The notes: generated by a model not told the origin, from the sequence alone. A stretch of 64,000 bases of DNA from RYN-133 sp036497285 (GCA_036497285.1 DASXJR010000044.1:4837-68836), one strand, 5' to 3'; positions 52,528 to 61,116 are shown, counted from the first letter of the stretch. Numbers and translations: made by a program.

Positions 52528-54515
52528 CCGCATTTGATGATCTTGGAACGTTCGCTGCGATGCCGCGGTTGACAGCCCTGGCGCTGTCCACCGACGGCAG
52601 CCGGTTGGTCGCGACTGTGCAGGAGCCGGACGCGAAGGGCGCGCGTTACGCCTCAGCGCTGTGGGAACTCGATCTGACTGGCGCGGCGGCGGCGCGCCTG
52701 ACCTTCTCGGACAAGGGCGAGGCGGGCGCGGTGTTCGCGCCGGACGGCTCGCTGTTGTTCACCTCGACCCGTCCGGACCCGGACGGCACCGAGGACGAGG
52801 CTGCGCTGTGGCAGCTCCCGCCGCGCGGCGAGCCGGCGGTGCGCGCGCGTCGGTCAGGTGGGCTGGCCGCCCCGGTGGTGGCGACCTCGTCCGGGCACGT
52901 CCTGGTCACCGGAAGCCGGCTCGTCCGCTCCGATGACGCGGACGACGCCGAGCGGCGCAAAACCCGCAAGGACCGCAAGATCAGCGCGATCATGCACGCC
53001 GGCATGCCGATCCGGTTCTGGGACCACGAGCTCGACGCGGAGTCGGCCCGGCTGCTCGTGCTCGCACCGGGGGAGCACGAAGCGCGCGACCTCGCTCCGT
53101 ACGCCGAGCTGGAACTGACCGAGCCGGACGCGTCGATCAGCGCCGACGGTGCGACCGTGGCGGCCACTTGGCGCCGATCGGCACCGGGCGGGATGTGCCC
53201 GTCGTCGGTCGTCACGATCGACGTCGCTACGACCACGCGGCACGTCCTGCTCGCCGCCGACGCGGACCGGCAGTACATGGGCCCGCGAATCAGCCCGGAC
53301 GGTGCGCGGGTGGCCGCGCTGCGGTCGGTCCATGCGCGCTTCGACCGTCCGTTCCACGAGGAGGTGGTGATCGCGCCGCTCGGGGGTGACCCGGTGGTGG
53401 CCGACCTCGGTGATTTGTATCCGAACGAGTGGGTGTGGGCACCCGACTCGCAGCGGCTCTACGTGGCCGGCGACCTGCACGGGCGCGGCGCGGTGCTGGC
53501 CGTCGACCCGGCAACCGGGTTCGTCGAGCAGCGTCTGGTCAGCGACGCGTCCTACAGCTCGCTGTGCCCGTCGCCCGACGGCAGGGTTCTGTACGCGCTG
53601 CGCTCGGCGATCGACTCGCCGCCCCGTCCCGTCGTCATCGACACGTCGATGGAAGACCAGTCGCCACCGCTGCTGTCGGCTCCAGGGACGATCGCGGAGC
53701 TTCCCGGCGATCTGGTCGAGCTGAACGCGACCGGCCCGGGCGGCGACCCGGTGCACGGCTGGCTGTGTTTGCCGCCGACCGGCGACCAGCCCGCGCCGGT
53801 GATGTTGTGGATCCACGGCGGTCCGATGAGCTCGTTCAACGCGTGGAGCTGGCGGTGGAACCCGTGGGTGGCGGTGGCGCGGGGCTGGGCGGTGGTGCTG
53901 CCCGACCCCGCGATCTCGACGGGCTACGGGCAGCGTTGGCTCGACCGCGCCTGGCCGTATCGCGCCGCGGACGTGTTCGCCGACTGCACCGCGGTGCTCG
54001 ACTCGGTGCTCGAACTGCCCGACGTCGACGGCTCGCGGATCGCTTGCCTCGGGGCGTCCTTCGGTGGCTACATGACGAACTGGGTCGCGGGCCACGCCGC
54101 GGAGCGGTTCCAGGCGATCGTCACGCATGCCGGTCTGTACGCGCTGGATCAGCAGCACAAGACGACCGACATGGCGCACTTCAAGACCGGCGTCTTCGGC
54201 GAGCCCGCCGAGCACCCGGACTGGTACCGCGAGAACTCGCCGCACTACGGCCTGGTGGGCGACGTGCCGATGCTGGTCATCCACGGCAACCGCGACTACC
54301 GCGTCCCGATCGGTGAGGCGCTGCGGCTGTGGTGGGACCTGGTCAGCGGGTGGGACGGCGACCCCGAGGACATGCCGCACCGGTTCCTGCAATTGACCGG
54401 CGAGAACCACTGGGTGCTCTCGCCGGCCAACGCAGAAATCTGGTACGACGCCGTGCTCGGGTTCTGTGCGCAACACGTCCTCGGACAGAAATGGACGCCG
54501 TCCGCGCTGCTCTGA
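52524..54515 (+). CDS. S9-family prolyl-oligopeptidase-like peptidase
   Basis: A 663-aa cytosolic serine peptidase. The N-terminal half is a beta-propeller with TolB/WD40-like blades (FAPDGSLLFTSTRPDPDGT, ISPDGARVAALRS). The C-terminal alpha/beta-hydrolase domain has the oxyanion strand MLWIHGGPMSSFNAW, the nucleophile in CLGASFGGYMTN (about residue 512), Asp in HGNRDYRVPIGEAL and His in TGENHWVLSP. This is the acylaminoacyl-peptidase/dipeptidyl-peptidase layout. GTG start overlaps the FUSC stop. No signal peptide. It likely degrades short peptides. Confidence 0.9.
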   Translation: MTAFDDLGTFAAMPRLTALALSTDGSRLVATVQEPDAKGARYASALWELDLTGAAAARLTFSDKGEAGAVFAPDGSLLFTSTRPDPDGTEDEAALWQLPPRGEPAVRARRSGGLAAPVVATSSGHVLVTGSRLVRSDDADDAERRKTRKDRKISAIMHAGMPIRFWDHELDAESARLLVLAPGEHEARDLAPYAELELTEPDASISADGATVAATWRRSAPGGMCPSSVVTIDVATTTRHVLLAADADRQYMGPRISPDGARVAALRSVHARFDRPFHEEVVIAPLGGDPVVADLGDLYPNEWVWAPDSQRLYVAGDLHGRGAVLAVDPATGFVEQRLVSDASYSSLCPSPDGRVLYALRSAIDSPPRPVVIDTSMEDQSPPLLSAPGTIAELPGDLVELNATGPGGDPVHGWLCLPPTGDQPAPVMLWIHGGPMSSFNAWSWRWNPWVAVARGWAVVLPDPAISTGYGQRWLDRAWPYRAADVFADCTAVLDSVLELPDVDGSRIACLGASFGGYMTNWVAGHAAERFQAIVTHAGLYALDQQHKTTDMAHFKTGVFGEPAEHPDWYRENSPHYGLVGDVPMLVIHGNRDYRVPIGEALRLWWDLVSGWDGDPEDMPHRFLQLTGENHWVLSPANAEIWYDAVLGFCAQHVLGQKWTPSALL

Positions 54516-54535
54516 CCCCTGGTCCAAGTCGTCGA

Positions 54536-54931
54536 TCAGACCGCTACGGTTCCGCGGCACGTCTCGCCGGTCGCGGGGCGGGTGGCCCGGAAGACCACGT
54601 GATCGGTGCCGGCGCGGTTGCCGATCAACCGGTTCACCGAGAACGAGCCGCTCGGCGCGGTCGTGGTGGCGCTGCCGTGGCGCACCAGCGTGGCGTTGTC
54701 GCGGATGCTCCACCGCCACGACTGTCCGGCGCGATTGCTGTCGACCTGTCCCTCGACCTCGATGCGGCCGTCGTCGTGCTTGGCCTTCAGTTTCCAGCTC
54801 GCGTGCGCCGAGCAGGTGCCGCTCGACTGGACGCCACCGCCGCCGCTGGCGGCCGCTGCCGGCGCGAGCACGAGACCGAGGCCGAGCGCCGTGGACAGGC
54901 TTGCGGTGAGTGCGGTACGCGTGTTGATCAT
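54536..54931 (-). CDS. Small secreted protein of unknown family
   Basis: A 131-aa protein with a clear Sec signal peptide (residues 1-28, LGLGLVLAPAAAASG). The mature part has two Cys (SGTCSAH and GETCRGT) that may form a disulfide, and an alternating beta-rich pattern (WKLKAKHDDGRIEVEGQVDSN, then WRWSIRDNATLVRHG). I do not recognise the family; it looks like a small extracellular beta-sandwich. GGAGGAG lies 6 nt before the ATG, a strong site. It converges on the S9 peptidase, 20 bp away. Confidence 0.8.
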   Translation of the reverse strand: MINTRTALTASLSTALGLGLVLAPAAAASGGGGVQSSGTCSAHASWKLKAKHDDGRIEVEGQVDSNRAGQSWRWSIRDNATLVRHGSATTTAPSGSFSVNRLIGNRAGTDHVVFRATRPATGETCRGTVAV

Positions 54932-54991
54932 CAGAAACTCCTCCGGTGAATGGGATCTACGAGGAGGAGCCTCTGTCCGCAAGGGATCTAG

Positions 54992-55034
54992 CGTCGATCG
55001 GACGGTCGTCTTAGTACCGGCCGTCCGATCGACG
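54992..55034 (-). terminator. Terminator-like hairpin after the DHA2 efflux gene
   Basis: CGTCGATCGGACGG (54992-55005) pairs perfectly with CCGTCCGATCGACG (55021-55034), a 14-bp stem with a 15-nt loop, starting 4 bp beyond the DHA2 transporter stop. No T-tract follows, so it is of the tail-less type. It separates the efflux gene from the small secreted protein gene. Confidence 0.65.
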
Positions 55035-55038
55035 ACGA

Positions 55039-56556
55039 TCAGGCTGTGGCCGCTTCGAGCTCCGGCTCGGGGGCGACGGGCCGCCGGGTACGGATCGCGA
55101 ACGCGACCAGCAGCCACGTCGCGGCCAGGAACAGCGTCGCCGTCCAGAACGACCGGTCGGCGGCGACCACGAACACGTGTCGTGCAGCGGCCGCGGGGGA
55201 CAGGCCGGGGTCGACATTCGCCTGGGCATCACTGGCGGCAGTGCCGAACACGGTGACCAGGACCGCGAGGCCGAGCGATCCGCCGACCTGCTGCATCACG
55301 TTGACCAGTCCGGACGCCGCTCCGGCGTCGGCCGGCTCCACTCCGTCCAGGGCAGCCGTGGTGAGCGGGACGAACGCGAGCCCGTTACCGAGCCCGAACA
55401 CCATCAGCGGCCCGACCAGGTCGAGGTAGTTGCTCGTCTCGGAAAGCTGCGTCAGCCAGAGCATGCCGAGCGTCGAGAAGGTGATCCCGATGATCATCAT
55501 GCGCTGGTCGCCGAGGCGTTCCACCAGGAACCGGGCGGACAGCTGCGACGCGATGAACACCACCGCGGTCAGCGGCAGGAAGGCGAAGCCGGTCTTCAGG
55601 TCGCTGTAGCCGAGCACGCCACGCAGGAACTGGGTCAGGAAGAAGAACATGCCCATCATTCCCGCGACCAGCAGCAGCCGAGCGAGGTACGAACTGCTCC
55701 GGTTGCGGCTGGCGAACAGGCGCAGCGGGGTGATCGGTTCCTCGGCGCGCATCTCGATCGACACGAAGGCGGCGAGCAGCACCAGGCCGAGAGCGAACGA
55801 GCCGACCGTCTCGAGCGTCGCCCAACCGTTGGTCGCGGCGTGGACGAAGCCGTAGACGAGTGCGGTCATGCCGATCGTCGAAGTCAGTGCCCCGGCCAGG
55901 TCGAAGCGGCCACTGTTGCGTTCGGTCTCCGGCAAGGTCGTCCGCCCGAGCACGAGCAGCACCAGGCCGATCGGGACGTTGACGAACAGGACCCAGCGCC
56001 ACGAGGCCCATTCGGACAGCATTCCGCCGGCGATCAGGCCGACGGCTGCGCCACCGATCGAGACCGCGGTGTAGAGGCCGATCGCGCGGGTGCGCTCACG
56101 ACCCTGCGGGAACATCGTCATGAGCAGGGCGAGCGCTGACGGCGAGGCGAGCGCGCCGCCGACGCCCTGCACGGCGCGGGCGATCAGCAGTTCGGCCGGG
56201 TTCTGCGCGAACCCGCCGACGAGCGAGGCGACGCTGAACAGGGCGATGCCGGCGAGGAACACGCGACGGCGGCCGAGCAGGTCGCCGGCGCGGGCACCGA
56301 GCAGCAGCAGCCCGCCGAAGGTCAGGGTGTAGGCGTTGACGACCCAGGACAGCCCGGTGGAAGAGAAGCCGAGGGCGTTCTTGATGTCGTGCAGCGCGAT
56401 GTTCACGATGGTCGCGTCGAGCACGACCATCAGTTGGCTGGTGAGGATGATTGCTAAGACGACATTGACGAGACCGGCGGCGTTACGGGCCCCGGTCCGC
56501 CGCCCCAACTGGTGTGCGGCGTCACGCGCCGCGCGGGACGGAGCTTGCACAGACAC
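55039..56556 (-). CDS. DHA2-family MFS drug:proton antiporter (505 aa)
   Basis: Fourteen-helix efflux pump of the EmrB/QacA type. Visible motifs are LDATIVNIALHDI (motif D1 in helix 1, about residues 40-52), GDLLGRRRVFLAGIALF (motif A), and the LASPSALALLMTMFPQGRERTRAIGLY region (motif B/loop). The start is the GTG giving VSVQAPSRAARD, with GAGG about 9 nt upstream; the longer upstream frame runs through the operators into tetR. It is divergent from tetR across 126 bp containing two palindromic operators, so it is probably repressed by that TetR and induced by a toxic compound. Confidence 0.9.
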   Translation of the reverse strand: MSVQAPSRAARDAAHQLGRRTGARNAAGLVNVVLAIILTSQLMVVLDATIVNIALHDIKNALGFSSTGLSWVVNAYTLTFGGLLLLGARAGDLLGRRRVFLAGIALFSVASLVGGFAQNPAELLIARAVQGVGGALASPSALALLMTMFPQGRERTRAIGLYTAVSIGGAAVGLIAGGMLSEWASWRWVLFVNVPIGLVLLVLGRTTLPETERNSGRFDLAGALTSTIGMTALVYGFVHAATNGWATLETVGSFALGLVLLAAFVSIEMRAEEPITPLRLFASRNRSSSYLARLLLVAGMMGMFFFLTQFLRGVLGYSDLKTGFAFLPLTAVVFIASQLSARFLVERLGDQRMMIIGITFSTLGMLWLTQLSETSNYLDLVGPLMVFGLGNGLAFVPLTTAALDGVEPADAGAASGLVNVMQQVGGSLGLAVLVTVFGTAASDAQANVDPGLSPAAAARHVFVVAADRSFWTATLFLAATWLLVAFAIRTRRPVAPEPELEAATA

Positions 56557-56591
56557 GAGCAGAACCTCGATCGGAGTAGTAGCATCGATGA

Positions 56592-56610
56592 AACGGAAGG
56601 ATCCTCCGGT
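56592..56610. promoter_or_regulatory. Candidate TetR operator O1
   Basis: AACGGAAGGATCCTCCGGT is an imperfect dyad centred at 56601, in the divergent region between the DHA2 pump and tetR. It closely resembles the perfect dyad 28 bp away (centres 56601 and 56629). Confidence 0.6.
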
Positions 56611-56619
56611 AAGAACGAT

Positions 56620-56638
56620 AACGGAGGGTGCCTCCGTT
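56620..56638. promoter_or_regulatory. Candidate TetR operator O2
   Basis: AACGGAGGGTGCCTCCGTT has 8-bp perfect inverted arms around GTG. Two similar dyads in one divergent regulator-pump region are the classic layout of TetR autoregulation and pump repression. Confidence 0.65.
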
Positions 56639-56682
56639 TTGCAAGGTATTTTCGGATCACTCTGTTTCGAAGGGATGTGGCG

Positions 56683-57279
56683 GTGAGCGCGAACCCCGAG
56701 GCCACCCCGTCCCGCGCGCCCCGCAAGGACGCCGCTCGTAACCGGGAGGCGCTGCTTGCCGCCGCCGGAGAGGTCTACGCGGAGCGCGGTGTCGAGGGCT
56801 CCCTCGAAGAGATCGCCCGCCGGGCGGGGGTCGGGATCGGTACGCTGTACCGGCACTTCCCGAGCCGAGACGCGATGAACGAGGCGGTATACCGGCGCGA
56901 GGTCGAGACGCTCTGCGACGGCGCCGCCGAGCTGCTTGCGCAGCAGCGTCCGGTCGACGCGCTGTCGCACTGGATGCGCCGCTTCGCCGGCTACGTCGCG
57001 CGCAAGCGCGGCATGGCGATGGCGCTCAAGTCCGCGCTCGGCGCGGACAACGAATTGTTCAGCTACAGCCACAAGCGGATCAAGGACGCTCTCAACCTGC
57101 TGGTCGACGCCGGCGTCGAGAGCGGCGAGATCCGCTCCGACGTCGACTCCGAGGATCTGCTGCGTGCCATGAGCGGCATCTGCATGGCCACGGACACCCC
57201 CGGCTGGTCCGAACGCAGCGAGCGGCTGGTCGACCTGCTCATCGACGGGCTGCGCTACGGCGCGCCGGCGTCAGCCTGA
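56683..57279 (+). CDS. TetR-family transcriptional repressor
   Basis: A 198-aa repressor. The N-terminal helix-turn-helix region is REALLAAAGEVYAERGVEGSL, then IARRAGVGIGTLYRHFPSRDAM (about residues 18-62). The C-terminal half is a ligand-binding helical domain (HWMRRFAGYVARKRGMAMAL). GTG at 56683 is preferred, with AGGG 8 nt upstream; a GTG two codons earlier is possible. It likely represses itself and the divergent DHA2 pump through the two dyads at 56592-56638. The gene ends 9 bp inside the convergent PPOX gene. Confidence 0.9.
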   Translation: MSANPEATPSRAPRKDAARNREALLAAAGEVYAERGVEGSLEEIARRAGVGIGTLYRHFPSRDAMNEAVYRREVETLCDGAAELLAQQRPVDALSHWMRRFAGYVARKRGMAMALKSALGADNELFSYSHKRIKDALNLLVDAGVESGEIRSDVDSEDLLRAMSGICMATDTPGWSERSERLVDLLIDGLRYGAPASA

Positions 57280-57897
57280 GCCCAGGCGCAGCACCGAATC
57301 CGGGACCGCGATGCCCGCGCGTAGATCGGGCGCCGGACGTGGCGGCGCGTAACCGGTGGTCATCGGCACCACGCCCGCCCACGCATCACCCGCAACGTCG
57401 TCGTCGGGATCCTCCGGCCAGCCCGCCGAGATCTTCAACGACCATTCGCTGATCGGCAGTTCCAGCACGAGAGTGGCGGCAAGCTCTGCCTTCGCGGGCC
57501 GGCGGATCTCGCCCGTCCGTCCAGGAATCAGCCGCTCGCTGATCAGGTCGAGCGCGGTCTCGGTGTCGGCGACCGGCGCGCACGAGCCGAACAGCACCGC
57601 ACTGCGGTAGTGCAGCGACGACTCGAACGCGCTGCGGGCGACGACGACACCGTCGAGGGCGGTGACGGTGAGGCAGGCCGGCACCCCGGACCCGAGCCGG
57701 CGCATCCACCGCGAGCCGGTCGAGCCGTGCGCGAGCACCCGGTCGCCGTCGCGCACGATCGCGGTGGGGATCACGACCGGACCGTCGTCGCCGGCGATGC
57801 CGAAGTGGCCGAGGATGCAGCTGTCGAGCAGGGCGTCGAGTGCGGCCCGGTCGGTGCTGCCCTTCTCGCGCAGTCGCGTGATGTCGGTACGGCTCAC
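57271..57897 (-). CDS. Pyridoxamine-5'-phosphate-oxidase-family flavin protein
   Basis: A 208-aa split-barrel FMN-binding protein. Family blocks are LDALLDSCILGHFGIAGDDGPVVIPTA (about residues 20-46), VLAHGSTGSRWMRRL, and ALDGVVVARSAFESSLHYRSAVLFG (strand with phosphate-binding residues), then PISEWSLKISAGW. This subgroup (often near GNAT or TetR genes) reduces or binds flavins or haem-related cofactors; the substrate is unknown. GTG start with GGGAGG 6 nt upstream. It ends 9 bp inside the convergent tetR gene. Confidence 0.85.
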   Translation of the reverse strand: MSRTDITRLREKGSTDRAALDALLDSCILGHFGIAGDDGPVVIPTAIVRDGDRVLAHGSTGSRWMRRLGSGVPACLTVTALDGVVVARSAFESSLHYRSAVLFGSCAPVADTETALDLISERLIPGRTGEIRRPAKAELAATLVLELPISEWSLKISAGWPEDPDDDVAGDAWAGVVPMTTGYAPPRPAPDLRAGIAVPDSVLRLGSG

Positions 57898-57919
57898 GGA
57901 TCCTCCCGGCGTAGTGCGA

Positions 57920-57987
57920 TGAGTGGCGCGTTATGGACGTGAGTGGCGCGAAAGATCGCGCCACTCACCGTGTAAAGGCGCCACTCA
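57920..57987. repeat. Four-word palindromic element, family C (68 bp)
   Basis: TGAGTGGCGCG at 57920-57930 and 57940-57950, centre AAAGAT, then CGCGCCACTCA at 57957-57967 and GGCGCCACTCA at 57977-57987. Both periods are 20 nt and the total length is 68 bp, exactly as in family B, but the word differs apart from an AGTGG core. It begins 8 bp after the stop of the FAD oxidoreductase gene. Confidence 0.85.
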
Positions 57988-57995
57988 TCGAGGTG

Positions 57996-59360
57996 CTAGC
58001 GCCCAATCATGCCGTTCACGAGCGCGGCCATTTTGGACGGCTTGCCGTGTCGCGCCTCGGCATGATCGGCCCAGGTCATCGCATGCAGCCCGGCGTTCGC
58101 GCCGAGCCAGCGGAGCGGTTCGGGCTCCCAGTCCCGCGAGCGGTGCCCCACCCACGGGAGCTCGACGAGGTCGGACGACCGCCCGGTGATCAGGTCGGCC
58201 AGCGTGCGGCCGGCCAGGTTGGTGGTGGACACCCCGTCGCCGACATAGCCGCCGGCCCAAGCCAGCCCAGTGATCGGCTCGTGCCCCACCGAGGCGTGCC
58301 AGTCGCGGGTGATCCCGAGCGGACCGCCCCACCGGTGCGTGACCGGGACGCCGCGCAGCACCGGGAACAGGTCGTGCAACGTGCGCTCGAGTTCGGTGAA
58401 CACGCGCGCGTTGCGGTCGAAGGTCGGACGGATCCGCGAACCGTAGTGGTAGGGCGCGCCTCGTCCGCCGAAGACCATCCGACCGTCTGCGGACCGCTGG
58501 CCATAGATGATCAGGTGGCGGAAGTCGCTGAACGTCTCGCGGTGCCGCAGCCCGATCTCGTCCCACGTCGATTGCGGCAGCGGTTCGGTCGCGATGATCA
58601 GCGAGTACACCGGCGCAACGGCGCGGCGCAGCCCGGCCAGGCGCGGGGTGTAGCCCTCGGTGGCGCGCACGACGTGGTCGGCGTACACCGTGCCGCGCTG
58701 AGTCCGCACCGCGCCGGGCTCGATACGCCGGGCGTGGGTGAGTTCGTAGATCGTGACGCCGCGCGCTTCGATGACGTCCGCCAGCCCGCGCACCAGCTTC
58801 GCCGGTTGCACTGCCGCGCAGTGCGGGGTGTACGTGCCGCCGAGCACGTTCGTCGCGTTGAGCCGGCTCCTGGCGGCGTCGGCGCCGAGCAGTTCGAGCG
58901 GCTCGTCGTACTCGCGCGCGTCGGCGAACTCCTCGTGTGCGCGGGCGTACTGAGCGTCCGACCGGGCGAGCACGATCGTCCCGCCGAGCGCGATGTCGGC
59001 GTCGATGCCCTCGCGCCCGGCGACGTCGACCACCTCGTGCACGGTGTCGCGCATCGCGGCGTACTGCGCCACGGCGGCGTCGCGTCCCGCCTCCCGGGCG
59101 AGCGTCGTCAGGCTCACCGGGTACAGCGCCGAGCACCAACCGCCGTTGCGGCCGGACGCACCGAAGCCCGCCACCTGCGACTCGAGCACCGCGATGCGCA
59201 GTGACGGGTCTAGTTCGGACAGGTAGTACGCCGTCCAGAGCCCGGTCAGTCCGCCGCCGACGATCGCGACATCGACACTGGCGTCACCGATCAGATACGG
59301 GCGCGGCTCGATCGTCGGCATCTGGTCGAGCCACAGCGACAACTGCGAGTAGTCCAGCAC
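57996..59360 (-). CDS. FAD-dependent amino-acid-oxidase-type oxidoreductase (DAO family)
   Basis: A 454-aa flavoenzyme. The FAD Rossmann motif is DVAIVGGGLTGLWTAYYLSE (about residues 30-49), ASGRNGGWCSA is the second FAD loop, and GGYVGDGVSTTNLAGRTLADLI is the C-terminal FAD site. Closest by eye are the DAO relatives that oxidise N-methyl or primary amines (PuuB/gamma-glutamylputrescine or D-amino-acid types). The GTG start lies 9 nt behind the alanine dehydrogenase stop, so the two should share a transcript. A role in alanine or amine catabolism is inferred from that pairing. Confidence 0.85.
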   Translation of the reverse strand: MLDYSQLSLWLDQMPTIEPRPYLIGDASVDVAIVGGGLTGLWTAYYLSELDPSLRIAVLESQVAGFGASGRNGGWCSALYPVSLTTLAREAGRDAAVAQYAAMRDTVHEVVDVAGREGIDADIALGGTIVLARSDAQYARAHEEFADAREYDEPLELLGADAARSRLNATNVLGGTYTPHCAAVQPAKLVRGLADVIEARGVTIYELTHARRIEPGAVRTQRGTVYADHVVRATEGYTPRLAGLRRAVAPVYSLIIATEPLPQSTWDEIGLRHRETFSDFRHLIIYGQRSADGRMVFGGRGAPYHYGSRIRPTFDRNARVFTELERTLHDLFPVLRGVPVTHRWGGPLGITRDWHASVGHEPITGLAWAGGYVGDGVSTTNLAGRTLADLITGRSSDLVELPWVGHRSRDWEPEPLRWLGANAGLHAMTWADHAEARHGKPSKMAALVNGMIGR

Positions 59361-59369
59361 GGTCAGCGG

Positions 59370-60485
59370 CTAGTTCAGGACGGCGTCCAGGCTGACCGAC
59401 TGGTAGCCGTGCGCCTCCGCGACCGGCGCATTGGTCAGCTGGCCCTCATGCGTGTTCAGGCCGAGCGCGAGCGCGTGGTCGCGTCGCAGGGCGTCACGCC
59501 AACCGCGGTTGGCCAGCTCCACCGCGTAGGGCAGCGTCACGTTCGTCAATGCATAGGTGGACGTGTGCGGCACGGCCCCGGGCATGTTCGCCACGCAGTA
59601 GAAGACCGACTCGTGCACCTTGTAGGTCGGGTCGGCGTGCGTGGTCGGATGCGAGTCCTCGAAGCAGCCGCCCTGGTCGATCGAGATGTCGACGAGCACC
59701 GAGCCCGGCTTCATCCGCGACACCAGCTCGTTGCTGATGATCTTCGGCGCCTTCGCGCCCGGCACGAGCACCGCGCCGATCACGAGGTCGGCGTCGAGGA
59801 CGGCGCGCTCGACTTCGTAGGCGTTCGACGCGATGGTCTGGCAGTGGCCCTGGTAGATCGCGTCCATCTGCCGCAGTCGCGCCACGTTGCGGTCGAGCAG
59901 CAGCACCTCGGCCTGCATGCCCAGCGCGATCGCCGCAGCGTTCTGGCCGGATACGCCCGCGCCGATCACCACGACCTTCGCGGCGTACACGCCCGGGACA
60001 CCGCCCATAAGGGTGCCGCGGCCGCCGCCCTGGCGCATGAGGTGGTACGAGCCGACCTGCGGTGCCAGCCGCCCGGCCACCTCGGACATCGGGGCGAGCA
60101 GCGGTAGCGAGCCGTCGGGCAACTGCACCGTCTCGTAGGCGATGCCGGTGGTGCCGGCCGAGAGCAGCGCATCGGTGCACGCCTGGTCGGCGGCCAGGTG
60201 CAGGTAGGTGAACAGCACCTGGTCCTTGCGCATGCGGTGGTATTCCTCGGCGATGGGCTCCTTGACCTTGAGCACCATGTCGCCGGTCGCCCACACGTCG
60301 TCGGCGGTGTCGAGGATCTGCGCACCGGCCGAGACGTAGTAGTCGTTGGGGATCGACGAGCCCACGCCGGCGTCCCGCTCGACGTACACCTCGTGCCCGT
60401 TGCTGACCAGCTCGTGCACCCCCGACGGGGTGATGGCAACCCGGTACTCGTGATTCTTGACTTCGCGTGGGATCCCGACCTTCAT
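59370..60485 (-). CDS. ald: Alanine dehydrogenase
   Basis: A 371-aa enzyme interconverting L-alanine and pyruvate plus ammonia with NAD. The N-terminal signature is GIPREVKNHEYRVAITP (residues 4-20), with Arg15 and the catalytic Lys in VLKVKEP (about 74). The catalytic His is in LHLAADQ (about 96). NAD site is VVVIGAGVSGQNAA (about 171-184). DISIDQGGCFEDSHPT is the conserved C-terminal block. Length is exactly typical. It is divergent from an Lrp regulator, the standard ald/aldR arrangement in actinobacteria. Confidence 0.96.
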   Translation of the reverse strand: MKVGIPREVKNHEYRVAITPSGVHELVSNGHEVYVERDAGVGSSIPNDYYVSAGAQILDTADDVWATGDMVLKVKEPIAEEYHRMRKDQVLFTYLHLAADQACTDALLSAGTTGIAYETVQLPDGSLPLLAPMSEVAGRLAPQVGSYHLMRQGGGRGTLMGGVPGVYAAKVVVIGAGVSGQNAAAIALGMQAEVLLLDRNVARLRQMDAIYQGHCQTIASNAYEVERAVLDADLVIGAVLVPGAKAPKIISNELVSRMKPGSVLVDISIDQGGCFEDSHPTTHADPTYKVHESVFYCVANMPGAVPHTSTYALTNVTLPYAVELANRGWRDALRRDHALALGLNTHEGQLTNAPVAEAHGYQSVSLDAVLN

Positions 60486-60499
60486 GCCCGCGATTCTGG

Positions 60500-60505
60500 A
60501 ACATA
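60500..60505 (-). promoter_or_regulatory. Candidate -10 (TATGTT) of ald
   Basis: TATGTT on the minus strand, 14 nt before the ald ATG, implies a leader of about 7 nt. It lies in the 69-bp divergent region shared with the Lrp gene, where an Lrp operator is expected; no clean dyad is seen. Confidence 0.45.
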
Positions 60506-60542
60506 GCGATGGTGAACCGCCAGATGAGTGAATAAGATTCGC

Positions 60543-60548
60543 TAGAGT
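60543..60548 (+). promoter_or_regulatory. Leaderless -10 (TAGAGT) of the Lrp gene
   Basis: TAGAGT is 6 nt before the ATG at 60555, predicting a leaderless transcript. Confidence 0.65.
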
Positions 60549-60554
60549 CGCCTA

Positions 60555-61058
60555 ATGACGGTCGAACATTCAGTCGAGGACGGTCTCCGCCCACCACGTT
60601 CGAACGATGTTCTGGACGAGGTCGACCGGAGTATCGTGCGCGCGCTCGCTGATGACGCCCGAATGCCCAACAATGCGCTGGCCGCGCTCGCGGGCATCGC
60701 GCCGTCCACGTGCCTCGGCCGGGTGCGTGCACTGCGCGAACGAGGCGCGATCCGCGGCTACCACGCCGACGTCGATCCGGCCGTGCTCGGCCGTCCGTTG
60801 CAGGCGATGGTCGCCGTCCGGCTGCAATCGCACGCCCGTGGCCACATCCCGGACTTCATGGCCAAGATCGCGCAGTTGCCCGAGGTGATCAACGTGTTCT
60901 TCCTCGGCGGCGCCAACGACTTCTTGGTCCACATCGCCGCGCGCAGCACCGGCAACCTGCGCGACTTCGTGGTCGTGAACCTCAGCGGCAACCCGGACGT
61001 CGCGCTCACCGAGACGAATCTGATCTTCGAACACATTCGGGCGGGGCTCACGCACTGA
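60555..61058 (+). CDS. Lrp/AsnC-family regulator, probable ald activator
   Basis: A 167-aa regulator. The helix-turn-helix is about residues 20-70 (VLDEVDRSIVRALADDARMP, then LAGIAPSTCLGRVRALRERG). The RAM/ligand-binding domain is about 75-160 (INVFFLGGANDFLVHIAARS). Lrp proteins form octamers that bind amino acids; the homologous mycobacterial AldR controls the divergent ald gene by binding alanine-type ligands. It is divergent from ald with a 69-bp gap. The ATG start is set by a leaderless promoter. Confidence 0.93.
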   Translation: MTVEHSVEDGLRPPRSNDVLDEVDRSIVRALADDARMPNNALAALAGIAPSTCLGRVRALRERGAIRGYHADVDPAVLGRPLQAMVAVRLQSHARGHIPDFMAKIAQLPEVINVFFLGGANDFLVHIAARSTGNLRDFVVVNLSGNPDVALTETNLIFEHIRAGLTH

Positions 61059-61116
61059 ACCAACCCGAGTACACGTCCGTAGCCTTCTAAGTCCCGACCC
61101 GACGCGGTGAGGTGTC

